64,000 bases of DNA from Spirosoma linguale DSM 74 (lineage in GTDB: Bacteria; Bacteroidota; Bacteroidia; Cytophagales; Spirosomataceae), in NCBI GenBank assembly GCA_000024525.1, contig CP001769.1:7597001-7661000 (forward strand), in the 5' to 3' direction. The notes under the pieces were generated by a model. It was not told the origin of the DNA. It saw only the letters and a list, made by a program, of their open reading frames with translations, and ran no database searches. Below, piece after piece: positions 44,819 through 54,085 of the stretch. A program made the position numbers and the translations under genes. Position 1 is the first letter of the stretch. Every line of letters begins with the position of its first letter.

Positions 44819-46090
44819 TTACTGGTTGACAACCTCGGCTTCCTGAATAGCAGGTACCGACTCATCTGACAACACCCGTGCAATGTTCGACAGGACCACT
44901 TCCCGGCCAAACTGCACGACGAATTTCTCGGCTTCCGATTTGTAGTCTTCAATAACCGGATCGTTGGTAATTACCATCTCGATGTATTTCTTCAGCGTAG
45001 CCATATCGCCGTAATCGCTGACCAGCGCGATGTCGTTTTTCTTCGTCGTTTTGTAAAGCTCCGATTTGGCGTCGGCGTTAACGATCAGCAGCTGCCGCAT
45101 GGCCATGATTCCCAGTAGTTTTGACGGGAAGTAGATATCGAACGGTACTTTCACCTGCGAGATAAAGACCGCATCTACATCGGCCAGAAACTCAAGGTAT
45201 TCGGATGCGTTCAGGAACGGCATGAACAGCACATTCCGGATCGACTTCTCGGCTGCGTAGGCCTTCAGGCGTTCCAGATCGGCTCCTTCGCCAATGATCA
45301 GGAACTGTACATCCGGCACGTGCGCAAATTCGACGGCGGTATCGAGCAGAATATCCAGCCCCTGTTTCTTCCCGACGTTACCAGCATAGCCAATAAGTTT
45401 GGTCGACGGCGAGAAGTTGAACTTCTTGCGGAATAACCCGGCTTCCGGTTTTACGAAGGTTTTTTCGTCGTTGTGCGTCCAGTTTGGCCAGAAGAGGATT
45501 TTGTTTTCCGGCAGCTTTTTCCGGTCGCGCAGCAGGTCGAGCATACTGCCCGAGATACTGGACACGTAATCCGCTTTTTTATAGCTCCACAACTCCAGAG
45601 CGTTGATAATCTTCAGCATGGCCGATCCTTTCAGCATACCCAGCGAGTAAGCCGCTTCTACCTGAAAGTCCTGCACATTGATAACCAGTTTCCGGCGCCA
45701 GAACAGGTTCATGAAAGCCGCCAGAACACCCAGCAGAACGGGTGTGGTGAAGACCACGATAACATCCGGCCGTTTCACCCGAAAGGAGTTGATCATGGCA
45801 AAAAAGGTCAGCGACACTTCGTGCATGATTCGCTGAAACGCCGACGGGTTATGCGGAACGTATAAGTAGCCCCGGTGAACCGTGACGTTGTCGATTACTT
45901 CGGTAGCGAACAGCTTGCCTTCGTCCTCTTTGCGTTTCTGCCATTGCGGATAAAAAGGGAAACCAGTAATGACATCGACGTCGTAGCCGTTCTCGGCGCA
46001 GTAAAACGCGTAATCGGAGGCATAAATAGAAATGCCGCTATGATCGGGAGCGAACGTCTGACTGTAGATAAGAACCCGTTGTTTAGCCAT
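44819..46090 (-). CDS. WcaI-like glycosyltransferase (GT4)
   Basis: It encodes 423 residues. Opening VLIYSQTFAPDHSGISIYASDY and the segment VDVITGFPFYPQW are characteristic of the WcaI colanic-acid-type family. GT-B fold: N-terminal acceptor half, C-terminal donor half with KLIGYAGNVGKKQGLD and the late FISQVKVPFDIYFPSKLLGIMA. It transfers a sugar from a nucleotide donor to the growing lipid-linked repeat unit in the cytoplasm. Near the end of the exopolysaccharide operon, 98 bp after the VanZ-like gene. Confidence 0.9.
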   Translation of the reverse strand: MAKQRVLIYSQTFAPDHSGISIYASDYAFYCAENGYDVDVITGFPFYPQWQKRKEDEGKLFATEVIDNVTVHRGYLYVPHNPSAFQRIMHEVSLTFFAMINSFRVKRPDVIVVFTTPVLLGVLAAFMNLFWRRKLVINVQDFQVEAAYSLGMLKGSAMLKIINALELWSYKKADYVSSISGSMLDLLRDRKKLPENKILFWPNWTHNDEKTFVKPEAGLFRKKFNFSPSTKLIGYAGNVGKKQGLDILLDTAVEFAHVPDVQFLIIGEGADLERLKAYAAEKSIRNVLFMPFLNASEYLEFLADVDAVFISQVKVPFDIYFPSKLLGIMAMRQLLIVNADAKSELYKTTKKNDIALVSDYGDMATLKKYIEMVITNDPVIEDYKSEAEKFVVQFGREVVLSNIARVLSDESVPAIQEAEVVNQ

Positions 46091-46188
46091 GAGTCAGTAT
46101 ATGAGTTGTTGAGAGTCGTTTGTGAAAAATGTCCGGTCATGCCTATACTGCATGACGGGTTTTGTTGGAACAACCGGTGTTTGGTCGT

Positions 46189-46617
46189 TTAGAAAAGAGA
46201 TTTGATCTCGCGGCCTGCCAGTATTAGTGCCGTAGTCAACACGAGACCGGCCGCTGCACCCGCTGCCCCCCAGCCAATATCGCCCCAGTCGAAGTGGCGA
46301 AGGGGAAGCAGCAACTGACCCGCTTCGGCCAGCGTAACAACGCCGACCAGACCCAGCCACGCGGCTGGCCACATTGGCCAGGGGCGGTTTGTGCTAGCCA
46401 GCCAGATGGCCGAAAGACCACCGAGAAAAACGAACGGAATGGCCGTCCGGATATTCATGTTGGCGTCGTCGTCCGCCCACCGCGTTACCCAAAGAGGCAA
46501 ATAGTGGGATAGTTCAAGCCTTGGCTGCGGTAGCCAGCTGAACAGGAAGACAACGAGTAACCCAATGGCTAAGAGACTGTAAAGGACGGCTGATCGCATG
46601 AAAGGCTGGTTACTCAC
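46189..46617 (-). CDS. VanZ-like small membrane protein
   Basis: It encodes 142 residues with about four transmembrane helices (SAVLYSLLAIGLLVVFLFSW; AIPFVFLGGLSAIWLA; AAWLGLVGVVTLAEAG; WGAAGAAAGLVLTTALIL). The E-x-x-Q-L...R-x-F-D-x-x-D-I segment is the VanZ/PF04892 signature. The role in polysaccharide clusters is not established; such proteins often accompany them. Its start overlaps the preceding glycosyltransferase gene by 8 bases. Confidence 0.78.
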   Translation of the reverse strand: MSNQPFMRSAVLYSLLAIGLLVVFLFSWLPQPRLELSHYLPLWVTRWADDDANMNIRTAIPFVFLGGLSAIWLASTNRPWPMWPAAWLGLVGVVTLAEAGQLLLPLRHFDWGDIGWGAAGAAAGLVLTTALILAGREIKSLF

Positions 46618-47482
46618 TCACCACCAGTACCGGTGATTTGTCGGCGGCTTTGGCCCGATGCTGTTTCATCAGTTCCTTGGTCCGCAAAACGATAAAGTAT
46701 TCGTAAATGGCCTGTAAGGTCGAGTAGGTAACTCCCGCGCTACCGTCGAGGAAGGCCCGGCGGGCAACCACCATGTACAGCCATTTGATAATTGGCCGAC
46801 CGGGCATCTGGTAAAACAGCCCTTTCTGGTGGAATCGTTTCTCGGTGAAATCCTTACCGAAAAGCGCTTTCTGTACCGAAAACGATGTTTGCCCGTTCAT
46901 GTTGGCGAGGTGCGTAGCCGCTTCCATATCGGCATAGCCCAGGTGCCGCTGCCACCAGAACCGGAACCCCTTGCTGAACGGGTAATGATCCAGAAAACCG
47001 GTTAGCCGACCCGTGGGGCCATCGGGCAGCGATACGGGGTTGACCAGCCGTTCGTAGCGCATCTTGTTGGGACGGAACAGGCGCAGGTAATAGGGCGACA
47101 TCTGCGCGTGTTTCAGCCAGGTACCATCCCAGGCAAAATCCCGGCGTTGTATTTCAAAGGCCACGGCATCCGTCCGGGTCGTGTCAAAGGCTTTCAGCGC
47201 GGCCAGCAAACTGTCTGACACCCGCTCATCGGCATCGATGTACAGTACCCAGGGATATTTGAACGGAATGTTGGCCAGCCCCCAGTTCTGATGCGCCGAC
47301 CAGTTGTCGAACTTTCGCTTGGTAATGGTCGCGTTGGCGGCCAGAGCGATGTCGGCGGTCCGGTCGTCGCTGAAGGAGTCGAATACATGAATATCATCGC
47401 ACCAACTTGTGACCGATTTCAGGCATTCGGGTAAATCCTGCTCTTCATTCTTCGTGAGGATCAGTACGGAGATCGGGATCAT
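46610..47482 (-). CDS. Family 2 glycosyltransferase, WaaE/KdtX-like
   Basis: It encodes 290 residues. GT-A fold with ISVLILTKNEEQDLPECLKSV at the N-terminus and the metal-binding D-x-D in YIDADERV. The following FEIQRRDFAWDGTWLKH and LRLFRPNKMRYE segments resemble the WaaE/lipopolysaccharide-core beta-glucosyltransferase branch. Cytoplasmic; uses a nucleotide sugar. It overlaps the VanZ-like gene by 8 bases, supporting one transcript. Confidence 0.9.
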   Translation of the reverse strand: MIPISVLILTKNEEQDLPECLKSVTSWCDDIHVFDSFSDDRTADIALAANATITKRKFDNWSAHQNWGLANIPFKYPWVLYIDADERVSDSLLAALKAFDTTRTDAVAFEIQRRDFAWDGTWLKHAQMSPYYLRLFRPNKMRYERLVNPVSLPDGPTGRLTGFLDHYPFSKGFRFWWQRHLGYADMEAATHLANMNGQTSFSVQKALFGKDFTEKRFHQKGLFYQMPGRPIIKWLYMVVARRAFLDGSAGVTYSTLQAIYEYFIVLRTKELMKQHRAKAADKSPVLVVSE

Positions 47483-47519
47483 AATATCGTTATCGTATGA
47501 TGTGTCTGATTAAATGTGT

Positions 47520-48068
47520 TTACGCTTCCTGCATGATGCGTTCCTTAAGCGGCTTGCAGGGGTGACCGGCACAGATGGTCCAGGGCGGCATATTTTTGGT
47601 TACTACCGAGCGAGCCCCGACAACGCAGCCGTTGCCGATGGTGATGCCCGGATGAACAAAGGCTTCGGCCGCCACCCAGGCGTGGTCGCCAATCTCGATT
47701 GGCATCGCTACCAGCGGAGAGCCGGGCCGGGTGTAGTCGTGCGTACCGGCGCAGATGTGTGCCCCCTGCGAGACCACCGCCCGCTGACCAAGGGTGATTT
47801 TAGCCAGCGAATACAGGATGGCTCCATCTGCCACGCCACATTCGTCGGCGAGGTCGAGGTTCCAGGGTGCCCAAATTTTTACGTTTGGGTAAACGTGAAC
47901 GCCACGCCCAACCTTCGCCCCGAAACACCGGAGCACGAACGACCGCCAGCTATGAAAGGGGCGGGGCGAGAGCCGGAAGAACAGGGCGGCAAAAACACCC
48001 CATATAACCCGGCCAATTCGGTTCTTCAGCGAAAACGAAGGCCCCGTGAATGTATCTTGATTAACCAT
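47520..48068 (-). CDS. WcaF-like acetyltransferase of the hexapeptide family
   Basis: It encodes 182 residues from the ATG at 48068 (MVNQDTFTGPSFSLKNRIGR), the usual WcaF N-terminus; an ATG at 48074 adds two residues and 48119 adds seventeen unrelated ones. Left-handed beta-helix repeats run from about residue 55, with signatures KIWAPWNLDL, CAGTHDY and HPGITIGNGCVVGARSVV. It adds acetyl groups to the exopolysaccharide repeat unit. The gene is preceded by a 29-bp-arm inverted repeat, the only large non-coding element within the operon, so transcription could change here. Confidence 0.9.
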   Translation of the reverse strand: MVNQDTFTGPSFSLKNRIGRVIWGVFAALFFRLSPRPFHSWRSFVLRCFGAKVGRGVHVYPNVKIWAPWNLDLADECGVADGAILYSLAKITLGQRAVVSQGAHICAGTHDYTRPGSPLVAMPIEIGDHAWVAAEAFVHPGITIGNGCVVGARSVVTKNMPPWTICAGHPCKPLKERIMQEA

Positions 48069-48100
48069 TACCATGTTAAGCACATTTAAAATTTTCCTGC

Positions 48101-48273
48101 GTGAATTACCCCACCCCAACCCCTCCCCTAAAAAAGGGGAGGGGCTAGTGCTAGTCCTTTTCTATCGCAGAAGTAGACATAAGTGTTAGCTCCATTATTG
48201 GATGGGCTAATTCTAATCACTTTTTAGCCCCTCCCCTTTTTTCAAGGGGAGGGGTTGGGGTGGGGTAATTCAC
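48101..48273. repeat. C/G-rich nested inverted repeat (family C) inside the polysaccharide cluster
   Basis: Arms 48101-48129 and 48245-48273 are perfect 29-bp reverse complements (GTGAATTACCCCACCCCAAC...). A second pair, AAAAAAGGGGAGGGGCTA-like on the left and TAGCCCCTCCCCTTTTTT-like on the right, nests inside. It resembles a miniature mobile element and splits two cluster genes. Confidence 0.88.
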
Positions 48274-48285
48274 TTTGCCTGTTTC

Positions 48286-49488
48286 TCAGGCGCTGATGGC
48301 CTGCGCCATACGGGCAGCCGCCGGGTTGATGTAGAAATACTCTTCAAATGCGTACCGAGCCTGCTTTTCCATCTTACGCTGCTCGGGCGGGGTCAGGCTC
48401 AGCCAGTCCTGCAATACCTGCCGGGTTCCTTCTACCGTGTTCGGCGCAACGAAGCCACCGGCTGCCGACGCAATTTCCCGCCAGATATTAACCTGATTCG
48501 AGATGAGAACCGGTTTGCCGCAGGCGAGGGCTTCTACCACGGCAATGCCGAAGTTTTCCTGATGGCTGGGGAGTACAAAGGCCTCACAGCCGTAAAAAGC
48601 ACCCCACTTGGCATTGCCCGTGAGCATGCCCGGAAATACGACCTTGTTTTTAATGAGCGGATTACCGGCTACCAGTTGCTGCATACTCTGCCCATAATCG
48701 GTTTCCAGACCCGGCCCGGCAACAACCAGCTTCGGAACGGATACGCCCGTATGCTGACTGGCTGATACAACGTCGGCATAAGCTTTGATGAGCAGATCGA
48801 CGCCTTTTTTCATGTGTATCCGACTCAGAAACAACAGATAAGGCTGGTTGGCAACCTCGGGGCATTTTTCCAGGAAAGCGGCTTTCATGGCTGGTATGAA
48901 AGCCGGGGAGCTATCGATACCATACCCAACGTTGATTTCCTGACTGGGCTGGTACGGCTTGAATGGCTTTCGGGCCTGAATCAGCTCTTCCTCGCAGGTA
49001 AACAGCATTCCGTCGGCTTCGTTGACCACTTTATCTTCGATCACCTTCCAGTAAAGCCAGTTCCGCAGGGCTTTCAGCTCCCGGCCTTTGGCTTCCTGAA
49101 ACCAGGGGTCGAGCATACCGTGCGGCATGATGAACACTTTGGGCATTTTGCCCGCCGATGGCTGCTCTTTCTTTACTTGCTGGATGGCTTTCCGGGCCGC
49201 ATAGCTGTGGTAAAGCCAAAGACCATGCACAATGACGGTGTCGAATCGGGCCAGATTATCCACCAGCCAGGGAACAAGTTTGGCGCTGTACTGCCACGAC
49301 CGGCCCGCCGGACCGAGCGCGTGGATCGGGAACGGGTAGTCGGACAGATACGGGGCATCCGGCGCATCAATGCTGGCGACCTCGTTCTGGATACCCAATT
49401 CTGTCAATCCATTGATTATCGTGCGTATAGCCTGACAAACGCCCCCAGTGGTGGGGTCCATTCCGGCAACTACATGTAAAACGTTCAT
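48286..49488 (-). CDS. Family 4 glycosyltransferase
   Basis: It encodes 400 residues, GT-B fold. MNVLHVVAGMDPTTGGVCQAIRT is a typical GT4 opening; the donor half has YLLFLSRIHMKKGVDLLIKAY and the E-x7-E motif region ENFGIAVVEALACGKPVLIS. It adds one sugar to the repeat unit. Just upstream of the family C repeat (in transcription order before it). The sugar and linkage cannot be assigned. Confidence 0.92.
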   Translation of the reverse strand: MNVLHVVAGMDPTTGGVCQAIRTIINGLTELGIQNEVASIDAPDAPYLSDYPFPIHALGPAGRSWQYSAKLVPWLVDNLARFDTVIVHGLWLYHSYAARKAIQQVKKEQPSAGKMPKVFIMPHGMLDPWFQEAKGRELKALRNWLYWKVIEDKVVNEADGMLFTCEEELIQARKPFKPYQPSQEINVGYGIDSSPAFIPAMKAAFLEKCPEVANQPYLLFLSRIHMKKGVDLLIKAYADVVSASQHTGVSVPKLVVAGPGLETDYGQSMQQLVAGNPLIKNKVVFPGMLTGNAKWGAFYGCEAFVLPSHQENFGIAVVEALACGKPVLISNQVNIWREIASAAGGFVAPNTVEGTRQVLQDWLSLTPPEQRKMEKQARYAFEEYFYINPAAARMAQAISA

Positions 49489-49521
49489 TGTTTTGCGTTC
49501 TCTGGCGTCTTGCCGGGTTGA

Positions 49522-50187
49522 TTAAATGACAAAACCTTCAGTACGGGAAAAATATTTAGCCGTTTTGGGCACCGGTTGCAGGGCTTTGGCCGGTACACCG
49601 GCGTAAAGCATCCACGGTTCCTCAAACGCTTTATTAAGGAGCGACTTGGCCCCCAGCACCGAATGGTCCGGCAAGCGGGAGCCGCCCAGTACTACCACGT
49701 TGGTACCTACAAACGTGTAGTCGCCAATGCGGATGGGTGTGCTGTCCTGCCGATTCTCCTCGACGTTGATTGAATGCGTCAGGAACTGGGAATTGTACCC
49801 GGCGATAGTCGAGAACTTGCCAATTTCCAGCCGGTTGGTGCAGTCCAGATGGTGGTTCTTATTCACCGATGCCGATTCGCCCAGCCACAACTCCGGTCGG
49901 CGGGTGGCAGCCTGATGGCGGAAATGGGCCGAGTCAGCATCTTTGGAAAAGCCGGTAATCCAGTTACTGCGTCCGATGTACGCGTCTTTTTCCATATCGA
50001 TCCGGTCGAGGTTGACCGCTACGGTGAAATGGTCAATCCGGGCGTTATCTTTCATGACGAGCCGGGTCGGAAAAATCCAGGCCAGACCAATATGCGCTGT
50101 TGGACTGATCTCAAAGCCGAACCACTTGTTGAGGGCGCGTCGGCGTAAGCTCCACGGAAGTAAAAATGTAATGAGTTTCCGAAACAT
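49522..50187 (-). CDS. Hexapeptide-repeat acyltransferase
   Basis: It encodes 221 residues. A left-handed beta-helix with I-G-x-x-x-x-like hexads (IGRSNWITG; IGKFSTIAGYNSQF; IGDYTFVGTNVVVLGGSRL; VLGAKSLLNKAF) and an end YAGVPAKAL typical of sugar O-acetyltransferases. It starts 2 bases after the stop of the preceding glycosyltransferase gene. Likely decorates the polysaccharide. Confidence 0.88.
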   Translation of the reverse strand: MFRKLITFLLPWSLRRRALNKWFGFEISPTAHIGLAWIFPTRLVMKDNARIDHFTVAVNLDRIDMEKDAYIGRSNWITGFSKDADSAHFRHQAATRRPELWLGESASVNKNHHLDCTNRLEIGKFSTIAGYNSQFLTHSINVEENRQDSTPIRIGDYTFVGTNVVVLGGSRLPDHSVLGAKSLLNKAFEEPWMLYAGVPAKALQPVPKTAKYFSRTEGFVI

Positions 50188-50188
50188 A

Positions 50189-51346
50189 TTAATGGACCGT
50201 AACCGGTGCCAGGGTGTGAATGTCGAGGTAAGCGTTCATGATGCGGTCCGACTCGAAGTTGGCCGCATTGTCAAATCCCCACCGAATAAATTCGGCGCGG
50301 GTCGTTTCGTTTTGCAAGGCCAGCAGGGCTTCGGCAAAGGCTATCGGCTCGGACGGGCTGGCGTACAGAGCCGCCCCGCCACTGACCTCAGGCATCGGTT
50401 CGATGGTACTGGTAATTACCGGTGCGCCACAAGCCTGGGCTTCGATGAGTGGCCAGCCGAATCCTTCCGAGAACGACGGAAATACAAACGCCTGGCAAAG
50501 GCTGTAAAGCGCCACCAGCGTATTGTGATCGGGTTGGGTCACGGAAACAACCCGGTCAGCTAACCCGTACGAGTTGGCCAGCTGAGTCAGCTCGTCTTCC
50601 AGCGCATGACCGGCATAACAGATCGTGCCGGTCCACTGCGAGCCTGCTTTAGCGGCCATATCCAGTAGCATCCGGCGGTTTTTGCGAGTCATGCCGGAAC
50701 CTACGTGCAGGATGAACGGCTCGGGTAAACGAATTCCTTTTTGATGCAGCAATTCACGGGCTTCATCTTCGGGCATGGGCCAGAAGTGGCCGTTGAACGC
50801 ATTATGAATCACGCGCCAGTCCTGCTGCGGAGTTGGATGGCCGGGGGCCAGCTCGGTCAACTGCTTCAGCGTAAGTTTAGATACCGTTGCCAGTAGTTTG
50901 GCGCGTGACAAATGGCCAAGAATCCATTTCTGAAGGATTTTTCCGAATCCGGAAGCCGGGCAATAAGCATCATCAAAGCCCATTGCGCCCCGAATGGCGA
51001 GTACGTCGTGGCAGGTAATGCCCGTGCGCTCATACGGCAAGTGCCCCAGGTAAGGCGCGTTGGAGTGATCGCAGATGTGGAACCGGACGGTATCGTGGCC
51101 CGCGCGTAAACGCCAGCGCAGCAGCAGCGGAAACAGTATCCATTTGTCCAGGTAGCCAAGCCATTTGCCCAGCCCGACGGTTGTGTTGCTGGCTCCTTTG
51201 GCGAAGAAAACGACCGGACGCCATATCTCGGCAGTAACGCCCAGGTTCCGGAAGCCGGTTTGCATCATCTGCGCAAACCGTTCCATGCTCTCCTGTTTGT
51301 CGGGCGGGTAGTTGCCAATTAAAACAATACGCATTGGTGTAGTCAT
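50189..51346 (-). CDS. Family 4 (GT1/GT4-type) glycosyltransferase
   Basis: It encodes 385 residues; Met5 (MRIVLIGNYPPDKQESM) is an alternative start. The donor half shows FILHVGSGMTRKNRRMLLD and FPSFSEGFGWPLIEAQACGAPVIT. Its ATG shares a base with the stop of the polymerase gene (TAATG), so the two are translationally coupled. The acceptor is unknown. Confidence 0.92.
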   Translation of the reverse strand: MTTPMRIVLIGNYPPDKQESMERFAQMMQTGFRNLGVTAEIWRPVVFFAKGASNTTVGLGKWLGYLDKWILFPLLLRWRLRAGHDTVRFHICDHSNAPYLGHLPYERTGITCHDVLAIRGAMGFDDAYCPASGFGKILQKWILGHLSRAKLLATVSKLTLKQLTELAPGHPTPQQDWRVIHNAFNGHFWPMPEDEARELLHQKGIRLPEPFILHVGSGMTRKNRRMLLDMAAKAGSQWTGTICYAGHALEDELTQLANSYGLADRVVSVTQPDHNTLVALYSLCQAFVFPSFSEGFGWPLIEAQACGAPVITSTIEPMPEVSGGAALYASPSEPIAFAEALLALQNETTRAEFIRWGFDNAANFESDRIMNAYLDIHTLAPVTVH

Positions 51347-52722
51347 TATCGTGTGTTGCCAGATGCTTCTGATCGGGATCGATGCAGGGAAGCCAGAAAA
51401 AGTCCGCCAATCATCGTACTAAAGCCCAGGGCCGTTGGTTGCGCCCACTGCGCCTGGGGTACCATCATCAGGATATAACCGATCAGCACCCAGGGCAGAA
51501 AATCACCCGCAATCAGTCGTTTGTAACCGATCACTAGGAACTCAAGGCTGATGCTGACCCGTATCAGAATCAGGGAAAGTCCGAGTAAAGGGCCTAATTC
51601 GCCGATGACCCGGCCCCATTCGCCTTCCGAGATCAGGAAAGCCCGTGAACCACCCGTCAGCAGTGTGCTGCCTGCATTGGTTCCCATACCCTGTCCGTAT
51701 CCCCAGAATGGCTGATCGAACGAGTCGTTCAGGGCACCGGTAAGTCCACCCAGCCACCGGTCGCCCAGGGAGCCTTTAAGACCGCCCTCCACATCACTGG
51801 CGCTGGTGAATCGGGAAACGAACGCTTCGATGGGCGCCTGCAAAACAGGGAGCTGGCTCAAGATTGCCACGGCAATCAGGGCACCGACAACCAGCATAAT
51901 CAGGCGTCCGGCGTATTGAGGCTTGCGCAGCACGGCGATGGCCACAAACCCGAAGTCGATGGCGACGAACAGCAGCAGGCTTCGACTGATGGAGAACGGT
52001 ATGGCAGCCGCTACACCTGCCGTAGCCGCGAGCAGAACCAGCCGGTTGATGCCCTCGGCATTGACCCAGAAGTAAAAGATGAAAATACCCGCAAACCCGA
52101 AAAAGAGGTGAAGGCCGTTGGTGAATGAAAAGGTGCCCGGTGGCCGGAAATAGCCCATAGCGCCATCGAAACCGGCCCCCGCCATGTCGCCCCCAACGCC
52201 CCGGTTCACAAAGGCCGACTGCGGGCTGTAGAACTGAATGGCGATCAGAATCGACATGAACACCGAAATCAGAACGGTCATCTTACCCAGTTTGATTACG
52301 TCCTCGCGCTCAAAAATGGCCCCGATCACGAACATCAGCGGGAAATGGAACAGCACGATACGGGCACCGAACAAGGCCACCGTCAGGTTGCCGTGGCCCA
52401 GAAAAATAGCGGTATAGATACCCACCAGGCCAATGAACACCATCCCGAGCATGTAGCCGTTTATGCGCAGCTGGCCGTTTCGCCAGGCACCGATAATCAG
52501 CAGGAGAGCGATTGGGTCACGCACCACGAGCAAAGGCGTTGCCAGACCCGGCAAGACCCACTTACGTAGAGCGCCCTCCAGAATGAGCAGCCAGAAATAA
52601 AGCCAGATACCTCGCTTGAGCCAGCGGTTGGCCTCCATCTGTTCAGGCATGGCCTGCCGATGGGAAGGCGAATTTGCCTTCCATCCAGACTTCGCCGAAA
52701 CAGGAAAATCAACAACAGACAT
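51346..52722 (-). CDS. Wzy-like O-antigen/exopolysaccharide polymerase or ligase
   Basis: It encodes 458 residues from the ATG at 52722 (MSVVDFPVSAKSG), preferred because the longer frame to 52845 runs 100 bases back into the preceding glycosyltransferase gene. About ten hydrophobic segments are visible (LLLIIGAWRNGQ; YMLGMVFIGLVGIYTAIFL; LVLLAATAGVAAAIPFSIS) with one large periplasmic loop containing WLGGLTGALNDSFDQPFWGYGQGMG. This is the O-antigen ligase/Wzy_C topology. It should join lipid-linked repeat units in the periplasm. Confidence 0.85.
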   Translation of the reverse strand: MSVVDFPVSAKSGWKANSPSHRQAMPEQMEANRWLKRGIWLYFWLLILEGALRKWVLPGLATPLLVVRDPIALLLIIGAWRNGQLRINGYMLGMVFIGLVGIYTAIFLGHGNLTVALFGARIVLFHFPLMFVIGAIFEREDVIKLGKMTVLISVFMSILIAIQFYSPQSAFVNRGVGGDMAGAGFDGAMGYFRPPGTFSFTNGLHLFFGFAGIFIFYFWVNAEGINRLVLLAATAGVAAAIPFSISRSLLLFVAIDFGFVAIAVLRKPQYAGRLIMLVVGALIAVAILSQLPVLQAPIEAFVSRFTSASDVEGGLKGSLGDRWLGGLTGALNDSFDQPFWGYGQGMGTNAGSTLLTGGSRAFLISEGEWGRVIGELGPLLGLSLILIRVSISLEFLVIGYKRLIAGDFLPWVLIGYILMMVPQAQWAQPTALGFSTMIGGLFLASLHRSRSEASGNTR

Positions 52723-52738
52723 TGCGTTCGGATTAAGA

Positions 52739-54025
52739 TTAAGCGTTTGCCGCAATCTGCGGTTTACGTACTTGTTTGCTGTAAAAGTTATCGATCGAGT
52801 CAACGACCGTTTTGCCGTAGCCATCCCAGGTATAGGTCGACGCATGGGCCTGGGCCATCGCTCCCATTGCCGGAATCTGATCGCGGTTGTCCAGAAACCA
52901 GCTTAGCTTTTCGGCAATGGCTTTGGGCGACCGAATGGGCACCAGAAACCCGGTTTTGCCTTCTTTAATTAAATCGGCACCACCTGTATTGGGGGTAATA
53001 ATGAGTGGCAATCCCTGACTCATGGCTTCCTGCATCACCAGCGCACGACCTTCTACAATGGAAGGAAGGCAAAAGACGTCGCAGGAGCGCATCAGGGCGA
53101 GTACCTGATCATGCGGGCGGCCAGGCTCGTAGGTGAATCCGGCGTACTGCGACCGGTAAAATTCCATCGGGCTCAGCAGCGACCCCATCACCACCAGTTC
53201 CAGATCAGGATGGTTAAGCAGTTTGACCGCTTCGAACAAATCGCCAAGGCCTTTTCGCTGCCCCATCGAACCGGCAAACAGCACACGCAACGGCCGACGA
53301 CCTGTAGCGTCGTTCGTTTTAGGCTGGTTGGCAGCAGGCAGCACCGGCGACCCGAACGGGGCCATAATGGTCTGTTTATCGGCGGCCCAGCCCGGGATGG
53401 AGTCCATCACAAACCGGCCCGGTCCCACAACGATGTCGGCCAGTTCGAGTTCGCGGGTTTTGCGTTCCAGCTTGGCTTCTGAATCCTGAATACCACCGCC
53501 CAGCGTTGGAGCCCAGGCGGGCATACGGTCGGCTTCTTCGAGCATCAGGCTGCGGCCGGTTTCCCAGTAGGCAATCGGCAGATCGTAGACGCACGTAAGG
53601 TTCAGTTTTTTTGCCTGCCGAAACGTTTCCAGTGCCCCATCTTCGTACGCATATACCGCATTGACCGCCTGGCTGGTGGCCAGTTTAGCCAGCCGCTGCG
53701 CTGTAAGCCGGTCGAAATCCTGATATACTGCGTCGATGCTGGCCCAGCCCTGTTCATGCCGAACCAGTTGGTTCAGGCCCAGCTTTGGAAACGCCATGCG
53801 GGCAATTTCCCGGAGCGGGTGCGTCTGAATCTGTGCTTGCGGTGCGGGAAACGTTCGGCGCAGAAGTTCGCTTCGCAAGCTGCCCGGCAAGAGCTTCAGC
53901 CAGCCCGCATCGGGATTGGTGGCCAGGGTGGTGTTGAATTCCGCCAGGGCGTTCGCCTTCACCAACGCGCTCAGAACAGCGCGTACGTTGGCATTGCCGG
54001 TAGGATGCGAAAGCAAAATTTTCAT
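52739..54025 (-). CDS. Family 4 glycosyltransferase
   Basis: It encodes 428 residues. It opens MKILLSHPTGNANVRAVLSAL; the donor half has RVLFAGSMGQRKGLGDLFEA and the motif LPSIVEGRALVMQEAMSQGL, with GGADLIKEGKTGFLVPIRSP near the end. Its stop lies 16 bases before the polymerase start. The sugar specificity is unknown. Confidence 0.92.
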   Translation of the reverse strand: MKILLSHPTGNANVRAVLSALVKANALAEFNTTLATNPDAGWLKLLPGSLRSELLRRTFPAPQAQIQTHPLREIARMAFPKLGLNQLVRHEQGWASIDAVYQDFDRLTAQRLAKLATSQAVNAVYAYEDGALETFRQAKKLNLTCVYDLPIAYWETGRSLMLEEADRMPAWAPTLGGGIQDSEAKLERKTRELELADIVVGPGRFVMDSIPGWAADKQTIMAPFGSPVLPAANQPKTNDATGRRPLRVLFAGSMGQRKGLGDLFEAVKLLNHPDLELVVMGSLLSPMEFYRSQYAGFTYEPGRPHDQVLALMRSCDVFCLPSIVEGRALVMQEAMSQGLPLIITPNTGGADLIKEGKTGFLVPIRSPKAIAEKLSWFLDNRDQIPAMGAMAQAHASTYTWDGYGKTVVDSIDNFYSKQVRKPQIAANA

Positions 54026-54085
54026 ACGATAGAGATTATAAGCCGTACCCGACTTCTTTTCTTTCTTGGTGGAGGACCGGTTTTA

